From Romanomermis culicivorax (lineage: Eukaryota > Nematoda > Enoplea > Mermithida > Mermithidae), in the NCBI GenBank assembly GCA_963922205.1, contig CAWUHX010000206.1, forward strand, positions 434,001 through 498,000: a DNA stretch of 64,000 nt, given 5' to 3'. This document shows positions 63,468 to 64,000 of the stretch, piece by piece. How positions within the stretch are numbered: position 1 is the first letter of the stretch; each line of letters begins with the position of its first letter. A model generated the notes under the pieces. That model had not been told where the DNA came from. It saw nothing but the letters and a program-made list of their open reading frames with translations, and did not search any database. The position numbers were made by a program, and so were the translations under genes.

Positions 63468-63602
63468 ACGCTTTACCAAAATCATTAAGATGGTGATTAT
63501 TGTTATTTTGATAGTTTTCTAGAATAACCTAGAGCCTAAAACCTTTAAAGAGACGCAATACCAAAACAATTAAGATGGTGATTATTGTTATTTTGATAGA
63601 AC
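63468..63602. repeat. Direct duplication upstream of last gene
   Basis: AGACGC..TACCAAAA.CA.TTAAGATGGTGATTATTGTTATTTTGATAG occurs twice (about 63468 and 63550) with one or two differences. It is 150-280 bp upstream of the start codon at 63748. Confidence 0.85.
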
Positions 63603-63675
63603 CTTCAAAGAAAAACCGAAAAGATTCAACCAAAAAGCAGAAAAAACCGGAAAAGGTTTAATGAGGGTAAAGAGG

Positions 63676-63684
63676 TATAAATAG
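63676..63684 (+). promoter_or_regulatory. TATA box of last gene
   Basis: TATAAATAG, 72 bp upstream of the ATG at 63748. Confidence 0.6.
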
Positions 63685-63747
63685 AAAAAATAGAAGAAGA
63701 AGAACCATTCTTATTTTTGTACTTGCGCGCGACACCCGAGACTACCA

Positions 63748-64000
63748 ATGGAAGCCGTTTTCGTTACGTTTATTTCGACGTTGAGAGCCGCCTACGAGGC
63801 TTACGGTACATTGATTTTACAAATATTTTGAATTAAAAATTAATATGTATACTATTTCATTATTATTAATTTAGAGCCATTTTTAACGACGGCCGACATT
63901 GACGCGTGGGCGTCCGTCTTCTGGGAGGAGGCCTCGACGGACTTCAAGAGCTGGTGGAAAAGCCAGCGAGGGGTTGAATATCCGGCTAGACAGAAACCCT
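63748..64000 (+). CDS. Unknown gene, first two exons (runs off right edge)
   Basis: Exon 1 63748-63805 (MEAVFVTFISTLRAAYEAY, phase 1, donor TACG/GTACAT). Exon 2 starts 63875 after acceptor TTAATTTAG and stays open to the window end (EPFLTTADIDAWASVFWEEA, STDFKSWWKSQRGVEYPARQ KP). The intron is 69 bp. Codon use is GC-rich against an AT-rich intron, as expected for a real exon. The protein is Trp-rich and soluble-looking; I do not recognise the family. A TATA box precedes it. Confidence 0.75.

Larger units (their letters stand above)
59638..63747. other. Intergenic region upstream of the last gene
   Basis: Blocks at 60640-61090 and 61410-61990 are richer in G and C than the flanks and may be relics of an unidentified element. 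Downstream come a GGTCGTAC motif cluster, a diverged 560-bp tandem duplication, an AAAAG microsatellite and the promoter of the last gene. No protein gene is supported. Confidence 0.55.

Overview
The window looks like animal nuclear DNA, most likely from a nematode. It has AT-rich non-coding sequence, very short introns (about 53-65 bp) next to long ones, splice acceptors of the TTTTCAG / TTTCAG / TTTTAG type, and a degenerate interstitial array of the nematode telomere hexamer TTAGGC. The order of genes along the sequence cannot be tied to a species by eye.

There are three host protein-coding loci, all on the + strand. (1) A three-exon gene of unknown function lies at 6821-8851; its first intron is almost entirely a perfect (TTTTC)n microsatellite of about 875 bp. 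(2) A complete 20-exon SLC4 transporter gene at 14193-36920 has its closest recognisable relatives among SLC4A11 proteins. All splice phases fit and the model is 1087 aa, with an about 300-aa N-terminal extension. (3) The first two exons of an unidentified gene start at 63748 and run off the right edge. One tRNA-Thr(UGU)-like gene sits at 42372-42445.

Most of the rest is mobile DNA. The 8.3-kb intron between SLC4 exons 17 and 18 holds a decayed but structurally complete DIRS-type tyrosine-recombinase retroelement (30679-35462, minus strand), a 1.55-kb TIR element and a foldback MITE. Two related Ty3/Gypsy-type LTR elements lie in opposite orientation at 45955-49100 (plus, internally deleted, integrase only) and 50350-59637 (minus, full length). 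The full-length one encodes one uninterrupted 2477-aa polyprotein. Its order is Gag (four zinc knuckles), then an envelope-like glycoprotein with its own internal signal sequence and C-terminal membrane anchor, then protease, RT, RNase H and integrase. Envelope between Gag and protease in one frame is the most unusual thing in the window. Its two LTRs share an almost identical U3 but have strongly different R/U5 parts.

Smaller elements include a TA-flanked MITE family with TIR TAGTCTGTTTTTT (many copies), a GGGGCCGG foldback MITE (two copies), a 0.7-kb palindrome at 37502-38214, a GC-rich hairpin at 44510-44648, inverted minisatellite arrays that bracket one SLC4 exon, and several tandem arrays. 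The 1-6820, 8852-14192, 36921-45954 and 59638-63747 stretches contain no gene that I could support apart from the tRNA.
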